A DNA stretch of 64,000 nucleotides from Micromonospora sp. NBC_01813 (GCF_035917335.1 NZ_CP109067.1:4835001-4899000), one strand, 5' to 3'; counted from the first letter of the stretch, positions 9,203 through 18,201 are shown. Numbers and translations are program-made. The notes: a model not told the origin generated them from the sequence alone.

Positions 9203-10122
9203 TTCGTCACCTTCCTGACGACGTTGAGCCCGCGGACGGCGCCCGCGAGCTGCGGGATGACGACAATCCGCGCGACGGCACCGACAACATTGGTGCCGCC
9301 GCCTCCGCCCTGACCGACCCACCGGCCGACCAGGCCGGGAATCTTCACCGTCGTCCACAGCAGGACGATCACGATGAACAGGTTCAGCACGCCGCCCGGT
9401 TCGAACGGCAGACCCAGCACGGGCAGCATGTGGGAGGCGTCGAGCAGCATCCACTGCCCGGCGGTCAGGGTGAACGCCTGCGCGGACGGGATCGCCAGGC
9501 ATGCGCCGTAGCCGCGCCACCACATCCGGGCGACGCCCTCAAGTGCGGGCACGGCGTGGCAGGCCAGAGGCAGCGGCGCGATCGCGGTCATCACCAGCAG
9601 GGCGATGAACCGGCCGATGAGCTGGAACGCGGTCATCACGATCAGCACGGCGATGACCAGCACCAGGACCAGGAACAGCAGAGGTGCGGTCGGATCCCGG
9701 CCGGTCTCGATGTGGTTGCGCACGGCGGCGAACGTGGTGTCGCCGTCGTAGTTGCCTTCGCTGATCGCCCCGGTCACGGCGTTCGCGAGCGTGATGAGCT
9801 CCCGGCACAGCAGCTGGGAGAAGTGCGCGGCGACGAACCCGACGACCAGCCGGGGCGCGAGGTCCTTGACCGTGTACCGGGACCGTTCGTCGCCGCCGGA
9901 GACCATCATCATGACCGCGGCGGCGACGAACACCAGGACGAACGCGGTGTCGACGATCCAGATCGACCGTCCGGTCAACGCCTGCACCTGGGGCAGCGCC
10001 GTGACCTGCGGGGTCGTGAGCAGGACATCGGTGATCAGACCGAAGATCACGGCCAGGCAGGCCAGGACCGCCTCGATCAGCCAGTCGAGGACCTGGTCGA
10101 GGACCGGACCCATCAGAAACAT
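9199..10122 (-). CDS. VirB6/TrbL-like polytopic membrane protein
   Basis: 307 residues with about six hydrophobic helices, including a tight pair around LFLVLVLVIAVLIV and a conserved MWWRGYG loop. Such proteins form the inner-membrane channel of T4SS machines. ATG at 10122 is only a few bases from the pilin stop; a second ATG lies three codons in. A glycine run (GQGGGGG) near residue 275 precedes the last, amphipathic part. No enzymatic motif is seen. Confidence 0.65.
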   Translation of the reverse strand: MFLMGPVLDQVLDWLIEAVLACLAVIFGLITDVLLTTPQVTALPQVQALTGRSIWIVDTAFVLVFVAAAVMMMVSGGDERSRYTVKDLAPRLVVGFVAAHFSQLLCRELITLANAVTGAISEGNYDGDTTFAAVRNHIETGRDPTAPLLFLVLVLVIAVLIVMTAFQLIGRFIALLVMTAIAPLPLACHAVPALEGVARMWWRGYGACLAIPSAQAFTLTAGQWMLLDASHMLPVLGLPFEPGGVLNLFIVIVLLWTTVKIPGLVGRWVGQGGGGGTNVVGAVARIVVIPQLAGAVRGLNVVRKVTK

Positions 10123-10125
10123 GGC

Positions 10126-10506
10126 TCATCCCCCGACAACGCCCTGCAGCAGCTGCAGCAGGATCGGGGAGAGCACCGCCAGGCCGTAGCCGATCAGGGC
10201 GTTCCGTAGTGCGCCCTTGGCTTTCTCGACCTGGCCGGGATCCCCGCCGGCGGTGGCCCAGTACACCCCGGCGAGGACCAGGAACAGGGTCGCGAGCCCG
10301 GCCAGCAGACCCATGATCAGATTCCGGAGGTTGGTGATGACGACCGGCAGGCTGTTCGCCGCCAGGTAGGCGGCACCGCCGGGATCGGCCTGCGCGGCGG
10401 CCGGAACGGCGACGACCAGGACGACGGTGGAGACCGCCGCGCACAGCCGTGCGACATGGCGGACCGGGGAGAGTTGGACAGGCTTGTTGATGCGGACGCG
10501 AAGCAT
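10126..10506 (-). CDS. VirB2/TrbC-like pilin or small T4SS protein
   Basis: 126 residues. The N-terminal segment is basic, then hydrophobic, and ends in AAAQA before DPGG, a good signal-peptidase site. Two further hydrophobic helices follow (IMGLLAGLATLFLVLAGVYW and ALIGYGLAVLSPILLQLL), which is the architecture of cyclised or VirB2-type pilins. ATG 10506 follows a GGGAGGTG ribosome site. It is the first gene of the leftward T4SS operon, so its promoter should lie in the 10.5-10.85 kb region. Confidence 0.65.
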   Translation of the reverse strand: MLRVRINKPVQLSPVRHVARLCAAVSTVVLVVAVPAAAQADPGGAAYLAANSLPVVITNLRNLIMGLLAGLATLFLVLAGVYWATAGGDPGQVEKAKGALRNALIGYGLAVLSPILLQLLQGVVGG

Positions 10507-10782
10507 GGGGGGTCACCTCCCGCCCCGCAGCCGGTCACCGAAAGCGGGGTGCCGGGCGGGGCGATTGCCAGAGACGGTCGAGGGACCGCCGCCGAGCGCG
10601 AGGCCGGGCATGCCGCACCGCCCCGGGAGGAGCTCGTCCTCCCTTTTTGGGTGGTTGCGGTAATCGATGGGGTGTCAGCGCATGCGATGGCGCGGCACCC
10701 AGGGCGACACGACAGTCGCCCCGCTACTCGACGGCGGACGGGACCCGGACCAGCGCATTCCCGCTGCTTCCGGCTTGTCCCG

Positions 10783-10820
10783 CACCCACCAATCGGCGTT
10801 TGTCAGCCGTGGCGAACACC
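10783..10820 (-). repeat. 38-bp repeat, left copy
   Basis: Read on the minus strand, this block matches 13263-13300 at 36 of 38 positions. It lies upstream of the leftward T4SS operon, and the other copy lies upstream of the rightward methyltransferase operon, each in the same orientation relative to its operon. It contains one TGTCAG core. A shared operator or promoter element is the likely meaning. Confidence 0.8.
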
Positions 10821-10988
10821 TGCCGAACTGACAGCGCTCTGACAGCAGCTGCGGCGGTGTCGTTTCTCAGTTGACCTGCTCTTTTCTCAGTCGAGGTGAT
10901 CCGGTGACCGGGGACACCGCGCGCAGGCATGTCGAGGACGACGGGTGCCCGCCTGGAACGGGTGATCACCGGTGCCCGTGTTCGCGCC

Positions 10989-11024
10989 TGTCAGATCCTT
11001 TGTCAGATTTCTTGTCAGATCCCG
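10989..11024 (+). repeat. Three tandem 12-bp TGTCAG repeats
   Basis: TGTCAG cores start at 10989, 11001 and 11013, giving an exact 12-bp period with consensus TGTCAGATYYYT (last unit diverges at the end). A 12-bp spacing would place binding sites close to one helical turn apart, as in iterons or cooperative operators. Confidence 0.8.
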
Positions 11025-11179
11025 CGCCCGGCAGCGGGGTCGCGCGCAGCGCCCGCGGGCGGGCGGCTCGTGCCCGCCGGCCGATGTCGTGGTGGGAGCG
11101 ACGCCGGGTGGTGGTGGCACGGTTCGGGCCCGGCGCGATGGTCACGCCGGGCCCGAGAGGAGGAACAGATGCGGGTCGG

Positions 11180-12250
11180 TCAGGCCGCCGCGGTTGCGGG
11201 GCTCACCCGGTGGCGCGGGCCGGCGGCGCGGCGAGCCGCGGCGGCCTTGCCTGCCCGGGTCTTGGCGCGCATGTCGTGGCGTTTGGCCAGTTCGTCGCGC
11301 ACCTGCGGGGAGAACGGTCCGGTGAGGACGCCGGTGTCGAGCGCCCACGCGAGGCGGGTGTCGGCCCGGTTGAGGCGCATCCGCAGCACGTCCAGGTCGA
11401 TACCCAGGGCCTCGGCGACCAACTCGGGAGTGCGCCGGCCGAGGCGGATCGCGATGTACGGCTCGACGTCCTCGCCGTCGAGGAGCCCGAGAGCCTCGGC
11501 ACGGTAGACCAGCAGGTCGACGTGCCCGTACGGGTGGCGCGGCAGGCGGGACTCGGCGGCGGCGTGCTCGATGTCGTCCACGAGTAGGTACTCCTGCTGG
11601 GCCAGGCGCAGTTCCCGGCCGGCGCGCCAGGCCGCGAAGCACAGACTGGCGTGCGGGGCGTCGCGGGCCGGATCCACACCGCCACGCAGGCCCTCCAGGA
11701 ACCCGGTGAGGACCTCGGCGTCGATGTCGGCCGGGTCTCCGCGGTACCCGGCGGCCAGCGAGCCGGCCATGGCGACCAGTGCCGGCATGGCCATCCCGAC
11801 GGCGGCGATCACCCACTCCGGTCTGCCCAGCCGGGCACGGCGGATCAGCTCCCGCCACACAGCGTCACGGGCAGCGTAGGCGCTCGGATGTGCCATCAGC
11901 CATTCCCGCAGCGCCGGCAACGGCACCTCGCCGGGCGGCACATCCGGATCAATGCCGGCAGCCGCCGAAACGCCGACACCGCCGGCGGTGGTGCCGGCAC
12001 ATCCGCCGGCGGTGCCGCCGACTCCGGACACGGAAGTGCCAGGCCCGGCGCTGCCGGACGTGGCGGTGCCCGACGCGGCAGGGCCGGCACCTGCCGATCC
12101 GGCGGTGCCGGACGTAGCGGTGCCGGCGGCGGTAAGCGCGGCACAGTCGAGGGTCAGCGGCGCAGGGCCGACGGTCAGCGCCATGAACGCTTTGTCGGCG
12201 GCCCGCAGCGCGGACGCCGGCCAGTCGTCACGAGGGTCGGACTCGCTCAT
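11180..12250 (-). CDS. Putative sigma-factor-like regulator of the element
   Basis: 356 residues from ATG 12250. Residues about 40-95 are a low-complexity Gly/Ala/Ser/Thr linker. The following region (LGRPEWVIAAVGMAMPAL, GFLEGLRGGVD) has the shape of sigma region 2. The later GRRTPELVAEALGI followed by LRMRLNRADTRL looks like a region-4 helix-turn-helix. It is a monocistronic gene lying inside the TGTCAG-rich zone between two divergent operons, so it is an attractive candidate for the factor that reads those sites. The sigma similarity is weak and could instead reflect another helical DNA-binding protein. Confidence 0.45.
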   Translation of the reverse strand: MSESDPRDDWPASALRAADKAFMALTVGPAPLTLDCAALTAAGTATSGTAGSAGAGPAASGTATSGSAGPGTSVSGVGGTAGGCAGTTAGGVGVSAAAGIDPDVPPGEVPLPALREWLMAHPSAYAARDAVWRELIRRARLGRPEWVIAAVGMAMPALVAMAGSLAAGYRGDPADIDAEVLTGFLEGLRGGVDPARDAPHASLCFAAWRAGRELRLAQQEYLLVDDIEHAAAESRLPRHPYGHVDLLVYRAEALGLLDGEDVEPYIAIRLGRRTPELVAEALGIDLDVLRMRLNRADTRLAWALDTGVLTGPFSPQVRDELAKRHDMRAKTRAGKAAAARRAAGPRHRVSPATAAA

Positions 12251-12764
12251 GAGGGAAGGGCTCCAAACCAGAGGCAGTGGGGATGTGCCGCAACGCGGCG
12301 ATCGGCACCCAGTGCGCCACAGCCCGCTGACAACGGTCTGGCAGAGCAGGTCAACGGCCGTTTCCGCCACCTGCACAGGACGCCCGACCAATCTGACAAG
12401 ACATCGACTGCCAGAAATCACTTTGGTCTTGGGGATGGCTCGTGAGCTGCACTGTCAGACTTCACGCCCTGCTCGGCGCCCGCCGCCGACCCCGGGAAGG
12501 CAGCCACCGCCGAATGGGCGCGACGGAGCTGACATCCCTCCGGGAAGCCCACCGTGACCCGATAGCGGGTTCTGACAAGGCACAGACAACACGCCCTGTC
12601 AGAACACGGGTACTGGCACCCGACGATCCGCGTCACCCGGTGTCCCGTCGCGGTGTAGTTGCTCCAGTCCCTTGCTGCTCGGACGATCGAAGCGATGGAC
12701 AGGGCCCGGCCTCCAGAGCCGTGACGGTGTGGGCTCGCATCGCCGGTGCCCGCGCCAGCGGCGT

Positions 12765-12957
12765 GTGCCGGACTGCCGGGCGGCACTACCGGACACGCCG
12801 GAACTGCCACGCGGCAGCGCCAAGGCGCCGGGCCGCCACCGTACTTCCGAGTCGCTGAAAGTGCCGACGGAACCGCCAAGTGCCGAACTGCCGCGGCAAA
12901 ACCGACCTGACGACAGTGCCGCGGCAGTGCCGAACTGCCGAGAGCGCCGAACTGCCG
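12765..12957 (+). repeat. CCGAACTGCCG repeat cluster
   Basis: The core CCGAACTGCCG is present at about 12883, 12930 and 12947, and close variants at about 12769 (CCGGACTGCCG) and 12799 (CCGGAACTGCC). A partial match (GCCGAACTGACAG) at 10823 joins the motif to a TGTCAG core. Spacing is irregular, so this is an interspersed family and not a tandem array. Confidence 0.55.
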
Positions 12958-13262
12958 GGACCGCCCCGGCCGACCACCGGCACGTACCGGCACCACCGCG
13001 GTGGGCCGCGACACCTCGCGCGGGACGCCGAGTGCCAGACCTGCCGGCACATTCCGCAGCTCGTGCAGCCGGCTACAGAGTGTGACGTCCGGTCGGTGCC
13101 GAAAGAGCCCGACGAATCTGACAGTGCGGCTCTGTGAGGTGCCCCCCGCCGCCAGCCGGGGGCCGCCCCGTGCTCAGGACTCCCACCAAATTGTCAGGAC
13201 ACAACCGGGCCATTTCTTCCATACGCCTTGTCAGACGCCGAGGACGCTTTGTCAGATCCGGG

Positions 13263-13300
13263 GGTGTTCGCCACGGCTGACAAACCCCGGTTGGTGGGTG
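13263..13300 (+). repeat. 38-bp repeat, right copy
   Basis: Inverted partner of 10783-10820 (36 of 38 identical). It ends 36 bases before the ATG of the first gene of the rightward methyltransferase operon, which favours a promoter/operator role. Another TGTCAG overlaps its right edge at 13299. Confidence 0.8.
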
Positions 13301-13336
13301 TCAGCGCATCACGGCGCGGCGCGGAGCCGACATCGC

Positions 13337-14269
13337 ATGAGTCGATCCACACCGCACCCCCCACAGCCCCACGGCGACCCGGCCCAGACCGGCAGCGCCG
13401 ACCCGACCCTCCTGATCGATCTGGTCGCCGGCGACCCGCCGGTGCCGATCACCGTGTGGCGTACCGCCCGCAACGGCGACGACCCCACCACCACCGTTCC
13501 CGCCCGCCTGGCCTACCGACTGGTGTCCGCGTACAGCCGGCCCGGCGAGGCGGTCGTCGACCTCACCGACGGCCATGCCCTGACCGCCGCCTGCCAGCGC
13601 GGCGAGCGCCGGCACCACAAGGCGTGGTTCACCGACGCGGCCTCGCTGATCATCGGCCCCGCCACCCCACCGCCGGGCGCCGAACCCGACGACGAGACCG
13701 ACACCGACGAGATGAGCATGGCCGAGCCGGACGGGCCGGAGCCCGCCGACCCGGCCGCCTGGTTCGGCGACGACCTCACCGACCCGCCGGATGGCCGGCC
13801 GGTCCCCGCCCTGCCCCCGGACGCCAGCGTCGCCGGCGTCGCCGGCGTCACCAGCCTCGTGGTCGCCTGCTGGCCTCTGGACCGCTCCGGTGACGCGGCC
13901 AACCGCGTCCGCCTGGCCTGGCTGCTCACCGCGTGCGCTCAACTGCTGCGCCCTGGCGGCTGCCTCGTCCTGGTGGTCGGCACCCCGGTCGGCAAGCCCG
14001 CCACCCCGGAGGACTTCCGCCCGCTGGTCGCAGCGGCCTCCGCCACCGGACTCGGCTACCTGCAGCACATCGTCGCCGTCGACGCCGACGTAGACGGCGA
14101 CCAGTTCACCTACTTCGCCACCGACGAGGAACTGCTCGCCCTCGCCGCCGGCGAGGACGGCCAGCGGTGGGCGGTCGCGCACGTGCGCGTGCACGCCGAC
14201 TGCTTCGTGTTCAGCCAAACCCGGCCGCCCACGCCACAGCGCCGACGGGGTGGTGACGCCCATGCCTAG
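13337..14269 (+). CDS. SAM-methyltransferase-like protein lacking a clear catalytic motif
   Basis: 310 residues from ATG 13337. The fold shows PGEAVVDLTDG early, TSLVVACWPL in the middle and LLRPGGCLVLVVG later, which follows the Rossmann order of DNA methyltransferases. The expected (D/N/S)PP(Y/F) motif IV is replaced by ACWPL, so catalysis is doubtful. An acidic insert (EPDDETDTDE) divides the domain. It is first in the rightward operon and overlaps the true methyltransferase that follows; it may be a partner subunit. Confidence 0.55.
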   Translation: MSRSTPHPPQPHGDPAQTGSADPTLLIDLVAGDPPVPITVWRTARNGDDPTTTVPARLAYRLVSAYSRPGEAVVDLTDGHALTAACQRGERRHHKAWFTDAASLIIGPATPPPGAEPDDETDTDEMSMAEPDGPEPADPAAWFGDDLTDPPDGRPVPALPPDASVAGVAGVTSLVVACWPLDRSGDAANRVRLAWLLTACAQLLRPGGCLVLVVGTPVGKPATPEDFRPLVAAASATGLGYLQHIVAVDADVDGDQFTYFATDEELLALAAGEDGQRWAVAHVRVHADCFVFSQTRPPTPQRRRGGDAHA

Positions 14270-15242
14270 GCCCATCACCCCGATCGGCGCGCCCGACCCG
14301 GGCGACAACGACCGTAACCGGAACACCCGGGAGACCGGCACCGGCCGCGGTCCGCGCCGCGACGCCGTCACCGAGCCGGGCCAGCTGTCGGTCTGGGCGA
14401 CCGCACAGCTGACCGGACCGGTGCAGCGCCGCGGCCGGTACGTGCCGGACTCGGTCAGGCACCCGGCACGGATGCTGCCGGCCATCGCCGCGCACGCCAT
14501 CACCTCCTACACCCAACCCGGCGACCTCGTGCTCGACCCGATGTGCGGCATCGGCACCACCCTGGTCGAGGCCGCGCATCTCGGCCGCGACGCCATCGGC
14601 GTCGAGTACGAAAGCAAGTGGAGCGACATCGCCGACGCCAACGTCGCCCACGCCCACACCCAAGGCGCCACCGGGCGGGCATCGGTCGTGCGCGGTGACG
14701 CCACCCGCATCACCAGCCTGCTTCCCGCCGCGCTGGCCGGACAGGTATCCCTCGTGGTGACCTCGCCGCCGTACGGGCCGACCGTGCACGGACTGGTCCG
14801 CCCGCAGGCCGGCGCCGGCGTGCACAAGTCCGACAACACCTACAACGACGGCACCGACAAGGGCAACCTCGCCTACAGGAACCTCCCCGGCCTGGCCGAC
14901 GGCTTCGCCGAGATCCTCGCCGGCTGCGCCACCCTACTCAAGCCCGGCGGAATCGTCGTGGTCACCGCCCGACCGTGGCGCAAACGCGGCGAACTGGTCG
15001 ACCTGCCGTCGGCGGTCATCGGCGCAGGAATCGCCGCCGGGCTCGTCCCGGTCGAACGGTGCGTCGCGCTGCTCGCCGCCGTCCGCGGCGGGCGGCTGAT
15101 CGCCCGGCCGAGCTTCTTCCAACTCACCGCCGTACGCAAAGCACGCCAAGCCGGGGTGCCGATGCACCTCATCGCCCACGAGGACGTCATCGTCCTGGCC
15201 AAGCCCCTCCCCCAGACCCCAGGGGAGGGGGAGGCCGGATGA
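14262..15242 (+). CDS. DNA methyltransferase (N4-cytosine or N6-adenine)
   Basis: 326 residues. Motif I reads LDPMCGIGTT and motif IV reads TSPPYGPT, an S-P-P-Y type seen in beta-class N4C/N6A enzymes. A long insertion with KPGGIVVVTARPW follows. ATG 14262 lies inside the end of the previous gene; in-frame GTG codons at 14250 and 14253 are alternatives. The stop overlaps the next start as ATGA. No restriction partner is adjacent, so it may be an orphan methylase protecting the element or regulating it. Confidence 0.75.
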   Translation: MPRPITPIGAPDPGDNDRNRNTRETGTGRGPRRDAVTEPGQLSVWATAQLTGPVQRRGRYVPDSVRHPARMLPAIAAHAITSYTQPGDLVLDPMCGIGTTLVEAAHLGRDAIGVEYESKWSDIADANVAHAHTQGATGRASVVRGDATRITSLLPAALAGQVSLVVTSPPYGPTVHGLVRPQAGAGVHKSDNTYNDGTDKGNLAYRNLPGLADGFAEILAGCATLLKPGGIVVVTARPWRKRGELVDLPSAVIGAGIAAGLVPVERCVALLAAVRGGRLIARPSFFQLTAVRKARQAGVPMHLIAHEDVIVLAKPLPQTPGEGEAG

Positions 15243-16102
15243 CTCCACCGACGATTCGGCTGCTGTCTCTCGGCGCCGGGGTGCAGAGTACGACCCTACT
15301 CCTGCTGGCCGTCGAGGGCAGGATCGCACGCTTCGACGCGGCCGTCTTCGCTGACACGTCATGGGAGCCGATGGCGGTCTACCGGCATCTGGACCGCCTG
15401 ATCGGCATCGCGGAGCGGGCCGGGATCGAGGTCGTGCGCGTCAGCACCGGAGACATCAGGGCCGACGCGCTCGACCCAAAACACCGGTTCGCCTCGATGC
15501 CGCTGTTCACGCTCGGCCCGACCGGTGAGCGGGGCATGGCCCGGCGGCAGTGCACCTCCGAATACAAGATCAAACCGATCAAGGCGGAGGTACGGCGCCG
15601 GCTCGGCTATCCGCACCCGACGCGGGTACCGGCTGGTGTCCGGGCCGACGTCGCGATCGGGATCAGCCTGGACGAGATCGGCCGGGCACGGGACTCCGAC
15701 GTCGGCTACATGCGCAACGTCTTCCCGCTGCTCGACCTGGGCTGGCGGCGGACCGACTGCCTCCGCTTCCTGGCCGAGCACGGGTACGCCGACACCCCGA
15801 AGTCGTCGTGTGTGGGGTGTCCGTTCCACGACGACCGTTTCTGGGCCGACCTGAAGGCCAACAGCCCGGCGGAGTGGGCAGACGCGGTCGGCTTCGACCG
15901 CGCGATTCGTAACGGCTCCGCACGGGCCAACGCCGAGGGGCACCCACTGCGCGGGGAGTTCTTCCTCCACAGAGCCCGGGTGCCGCTCGACGAGGTGGTG
16001 CTGCGTCCACGCCCACAGCCGGCGGATGCGCCTGGCTGCGGGCCGTGGACCTGCTCCCACGAGGAGCCAGTGATTGCGGGCACCGGGCGGGGGGTGGCGT
16101 GA
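15239..16102 (+). CDS. PAPS-reductase-family PP-loop protein
   Basis: 287 residues, starting in an ATGA overlap. The N-terminus LSLGAGVQSTTLLLL is a PP-loop variant of ATP-pyrophosphatases, followed by FADTSWEP. Two cysteine clusters occur: RRQCTSEYK, and CVGCPFHDD near residue 195. Proteins of this type are common on actinophages and mobile elements next to methyltransferases. They are usually named phosphoadenosine phosphosulfate reductase family, although sulfate reduction is unlikely; a base- or tRNA-modifying adenylation is an equally good guess. Confidence 0.65.
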   Translation: MTPPTIRLLSLGAGVQSTTLLLLAVEGRIARFDAAVFADTSWEPMAVYRHLDRLIGIAERAGIEVVRVSTGDIRADALDPKHRFASMPLFTLGPTGERGMARRQCTSEYKIKPIKAEVRRRLGYPHPTRVPAGVRADVAIGISLDEIGRARDSDVGYMRNVFPLLDLGWRRTDCLRFLAEHGYADTPKSSCVGCPFHDDRFWADLKANSPAEWADAVGFDRAIRNGSARANAEGHPLRGEFFLHRARVPLDEVVLRPRPQPADAPGCGPWTCSHEEPVIAGTGRGVA

Positions 16103-17386
16103 GCATTGAGCACACCCCCGCCTTACGCATCGGTTCCCTCTGCAGTGGATACGGAGGGCTCGACCTGGCCGTCGAGTTGGTGCTCGGCGGCCGACTCGCC
16201 TGGTACGCCGAGACCGACCGGCACGCCAGCACCGTCCTCGCTTACCACTGGCCGAACGTCGCGAACCTCGGCGACATTCGCAACGTCGACTGGAGCACCG
16301 TCGAATCCGTCGACGTCGTCACTGCCGGATTCCCGTGCCAGGACATCAGCAACGCCGGGAAACGCGTCGGCATCACCGGCGAGCACTCCAGCGTCTGGAA
16401 CCACGTCGCCGCAGCCGTTCGCGTACTTCGACCGCGGCTCGTCTTCGTGGAAAACGTCGCCGCCCTCCTTCGGCGAGGGCTCGACGTCGTCCACGCTGAT
16501 CTGGCCGAGATCGGGTACGACACGAGCTGGCTATGCCTACGCGCATCCGACATCGGCGCGGCCCACCGCAGAGACCGGCTGTTCCTGCTGGCCACTCCCA
16601 CAGATCGAGGGGGTGCCGACGTTGCCGACACCGTGCGCCCGTGACGGCAAGGGCCCCGGTCACCAGTACGGGCTGCCGGATCTGGTCGAGCCGACCGGAA
16701 CCCGTCACGGCCTGCTGCCGACTCCGACAGCGGTGGCATACGGGTCGAACATGTCCCCGTCGGCCGGAGCGGCCCGCCGGCCGAGCCTGACCGGCGTCGC
16801 CACGCGGTTGCTGCCGACGCCGAGGGCCAGTGACACCGGCACCCCGGGCCGGCGGGCCGGGGCCGGGTGGCGACCGCCGCTGTCACAGGTGCTGCTGCCC
16901 ACCCCGAGGGCAACCGACGGAACCAAGGGCTGCCCTGGGCAGCGCGGGTCCCGCGGTGACCTCACCCTCCCGTCGGCGGCAGTACGGGTACCGGCCCGGA
17001 CCCTGCCCACTCCGCGCGCCTCCGACGCGCGGGGACCCGGCCGGCACGGCGACGGCGGCGCCGACCTGCGCACCACCGTGGCCGGGCTGGGCCAGCCCGA
17101 CGCCGACCGGTGGGGTCCCTACGCCGCCGCTGTGGCCCGCTGGGAGCTACTGCTCGGCCGTCCCGTGCCGGAGCCGACCCAACCGGGTCGGCACGGCAAG
17201 CCGGTCCTAGCGCCGCCGTTCGTGGAATGGCTCATGGGCCTGGCCAGCGGCCACGTGACCGATCCGACGTTGGCGTTGCCGCGCACCGGCGCGCTGCGGG
17301 TCCTCGGCAATGGCGTCGTCCCCCAGCAGGCCGCTACAGCGTTGCGGCTGCTGCTGTGCCCGTACCGGTGGGAGGTACCGGCATGA
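16099..17386 (+). pseudogene. C5-cytosine DNA methyltransferase, frameshifted
   Basis: The first part, from GTG 16099 to stop 16644, carries motif I GSLCSGYGGLD, motif IV with the catalytic Cys (AGFPCQDISNAGKR), motif VI FVENVAA and motif VIII AAHRRDRLFLLA. The rest of the protein, including the C-terminal LRVLGNGVVPQQAA motif X, continues in the next frame to 17386. The switch lies around 16590-16625, where a run of five G occurs at 16609; one extra base would explain it. Alternatives are programmed frameshifting or a sequencing error. The start and end still overlap neighbours as GTGA/ATGA, so decay is recent. Confidence 0.75.
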
Positions 17387-17704
17387 CCGAGCCCACCTCC
17401 CTGAACGCCTACCAGTATCGGAAGGTCGGCCCGGTCGAGCTGTATCTCGGCGATACCCGCCAGGTGCTTGCCGCGATGGCCGACGCCAGTGTCGACTGCA
17501 TCGTCACCAGCCCGCCGTTCTGGGGGCAGCGCGACTACGGCACCGGCGCCTGGAACGGCGGTGACCCGGCCTGCCCGCATCCGCTCGGCCGGACTCGCCG
17601 CACCGACGGCACCACCTGCCCGGTCGGCCGGCGATATCTAGGCGTTGACATCAACGCCGTGTTCCACGACGAAGCCCTGACACGGCTCCGTCCGCACCTA
17701 CCCG
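17383..17704 (+). pseudogene. DNA methylase remnant with internal deletion
   Basis: Starts with ATG 17383 in an ATGA overlap. The N-terminus (VELYLGDTRQVLAAM, then TSPPFWGQRDYG) is the standard start of a beta-class DNA methylase with motif IV. After about 80 residues it jumps directly to GRRYLGVDINAVFHDEALTRL-like sequence, normally found at the protein's end. Roughly two hundred residues of the usual core are absent, so the product cannot be a working methylase. The frame then runs on into the next gene. Confidence 0.65.
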
Positions 17705-18174
17705 ATGACACGGCGGGTGAGCCGCCTGCGAACCGTGCCGGTTACCTTCGCCGAAGCCTGCCGCTTCGTCGAGGACTGGCATCGGCATCACCGGCCGCCG
17801 CGCGGTCACAAGTTCAGCGTAGGTGCGACGCCGACCAGGACGACGTCCTGGTCGGCGTCGCCGTCGTCGGGCGTCCGGTCGCCCGGCTGCTCGACGACGG
17901 CCTGACGCTCGAGGTGACCAGGGTCGCCACCGACGGCACCCGCAACGCGAACTCTCTGCTGTACGCGGCGGCGTGGCAGGCCGCCCGGGCACTCGGCTAC
18001 CGGCGCCTGGTCACCTACACCCAGGACGGGGAGAGCGGAGCCAGCCTACGGGCGAGCGGGTGGCGGATCGTCGCCTCCCGACCGCCGCAACCGGGCTGGT
18101 CACGACCCAGCCGCCCTCGCGTTGACCACGGCACCGCCGACATCGCGCGCAGCCGCTGGGAGCCGTCGAGCTGA
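17705..18174 (+). pseudogene. XF1762-family protein, frameshifted
   Basis: An ATG at 17705 begins MTRRVSRLRTVPVTF and continues through HRHHRPPRGHKFSVG. Near 17822 the family-like sequence moves to another frame (VLVGVAVVGRPVARLLDD, then LEVTRVATDGTRNA and YTQDGESGASLRASGW) and ends at 18174. XF1762-family proteins are GNAT-like proteins of unknown role on phages and islands. With one frameshift the gene is probably dead, the third decayed gene in a row. Confidence 0.65.
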
Positions 18175-18201
18175 CCACCGCACCAGCGAACCATCCATCC
18201 C

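Larger units (their letters stand above)
10507..11179. promoter_or_regulatory. Upstream region of the T4SS operon with TGTCAG motifs
   Basis: 673 bases with no credible gene between the pilin start and the end of the sigma-like gene. TGTCAG or its complement occurs at 10673, 10801, 10828, 10839, 10989, 11001 and 11013, plus two TTTCTCAG near-matches around 10862 and 10883. The distribution suggests repeated protein binding rather than one promoter. Confidence 0.55.
12251..13336. promoter_or_regulatory. Long intergenic region with dispersed TGTCAG motifs
   Basis: About 1.1 kb without a gene I would defend; the frames present are arginine/proline-rich and lack ribosome sites. TGTCAG or CTGACA occurs at 12327, 12393, 12453, 12529, 12572, 12597, 13118, 13192, 13229, 13250, 13277 and 13299. 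A second repeat type fills 12765-12957. An origin, transfer origin or complex promoter are all possible. Confidence 0.55.
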
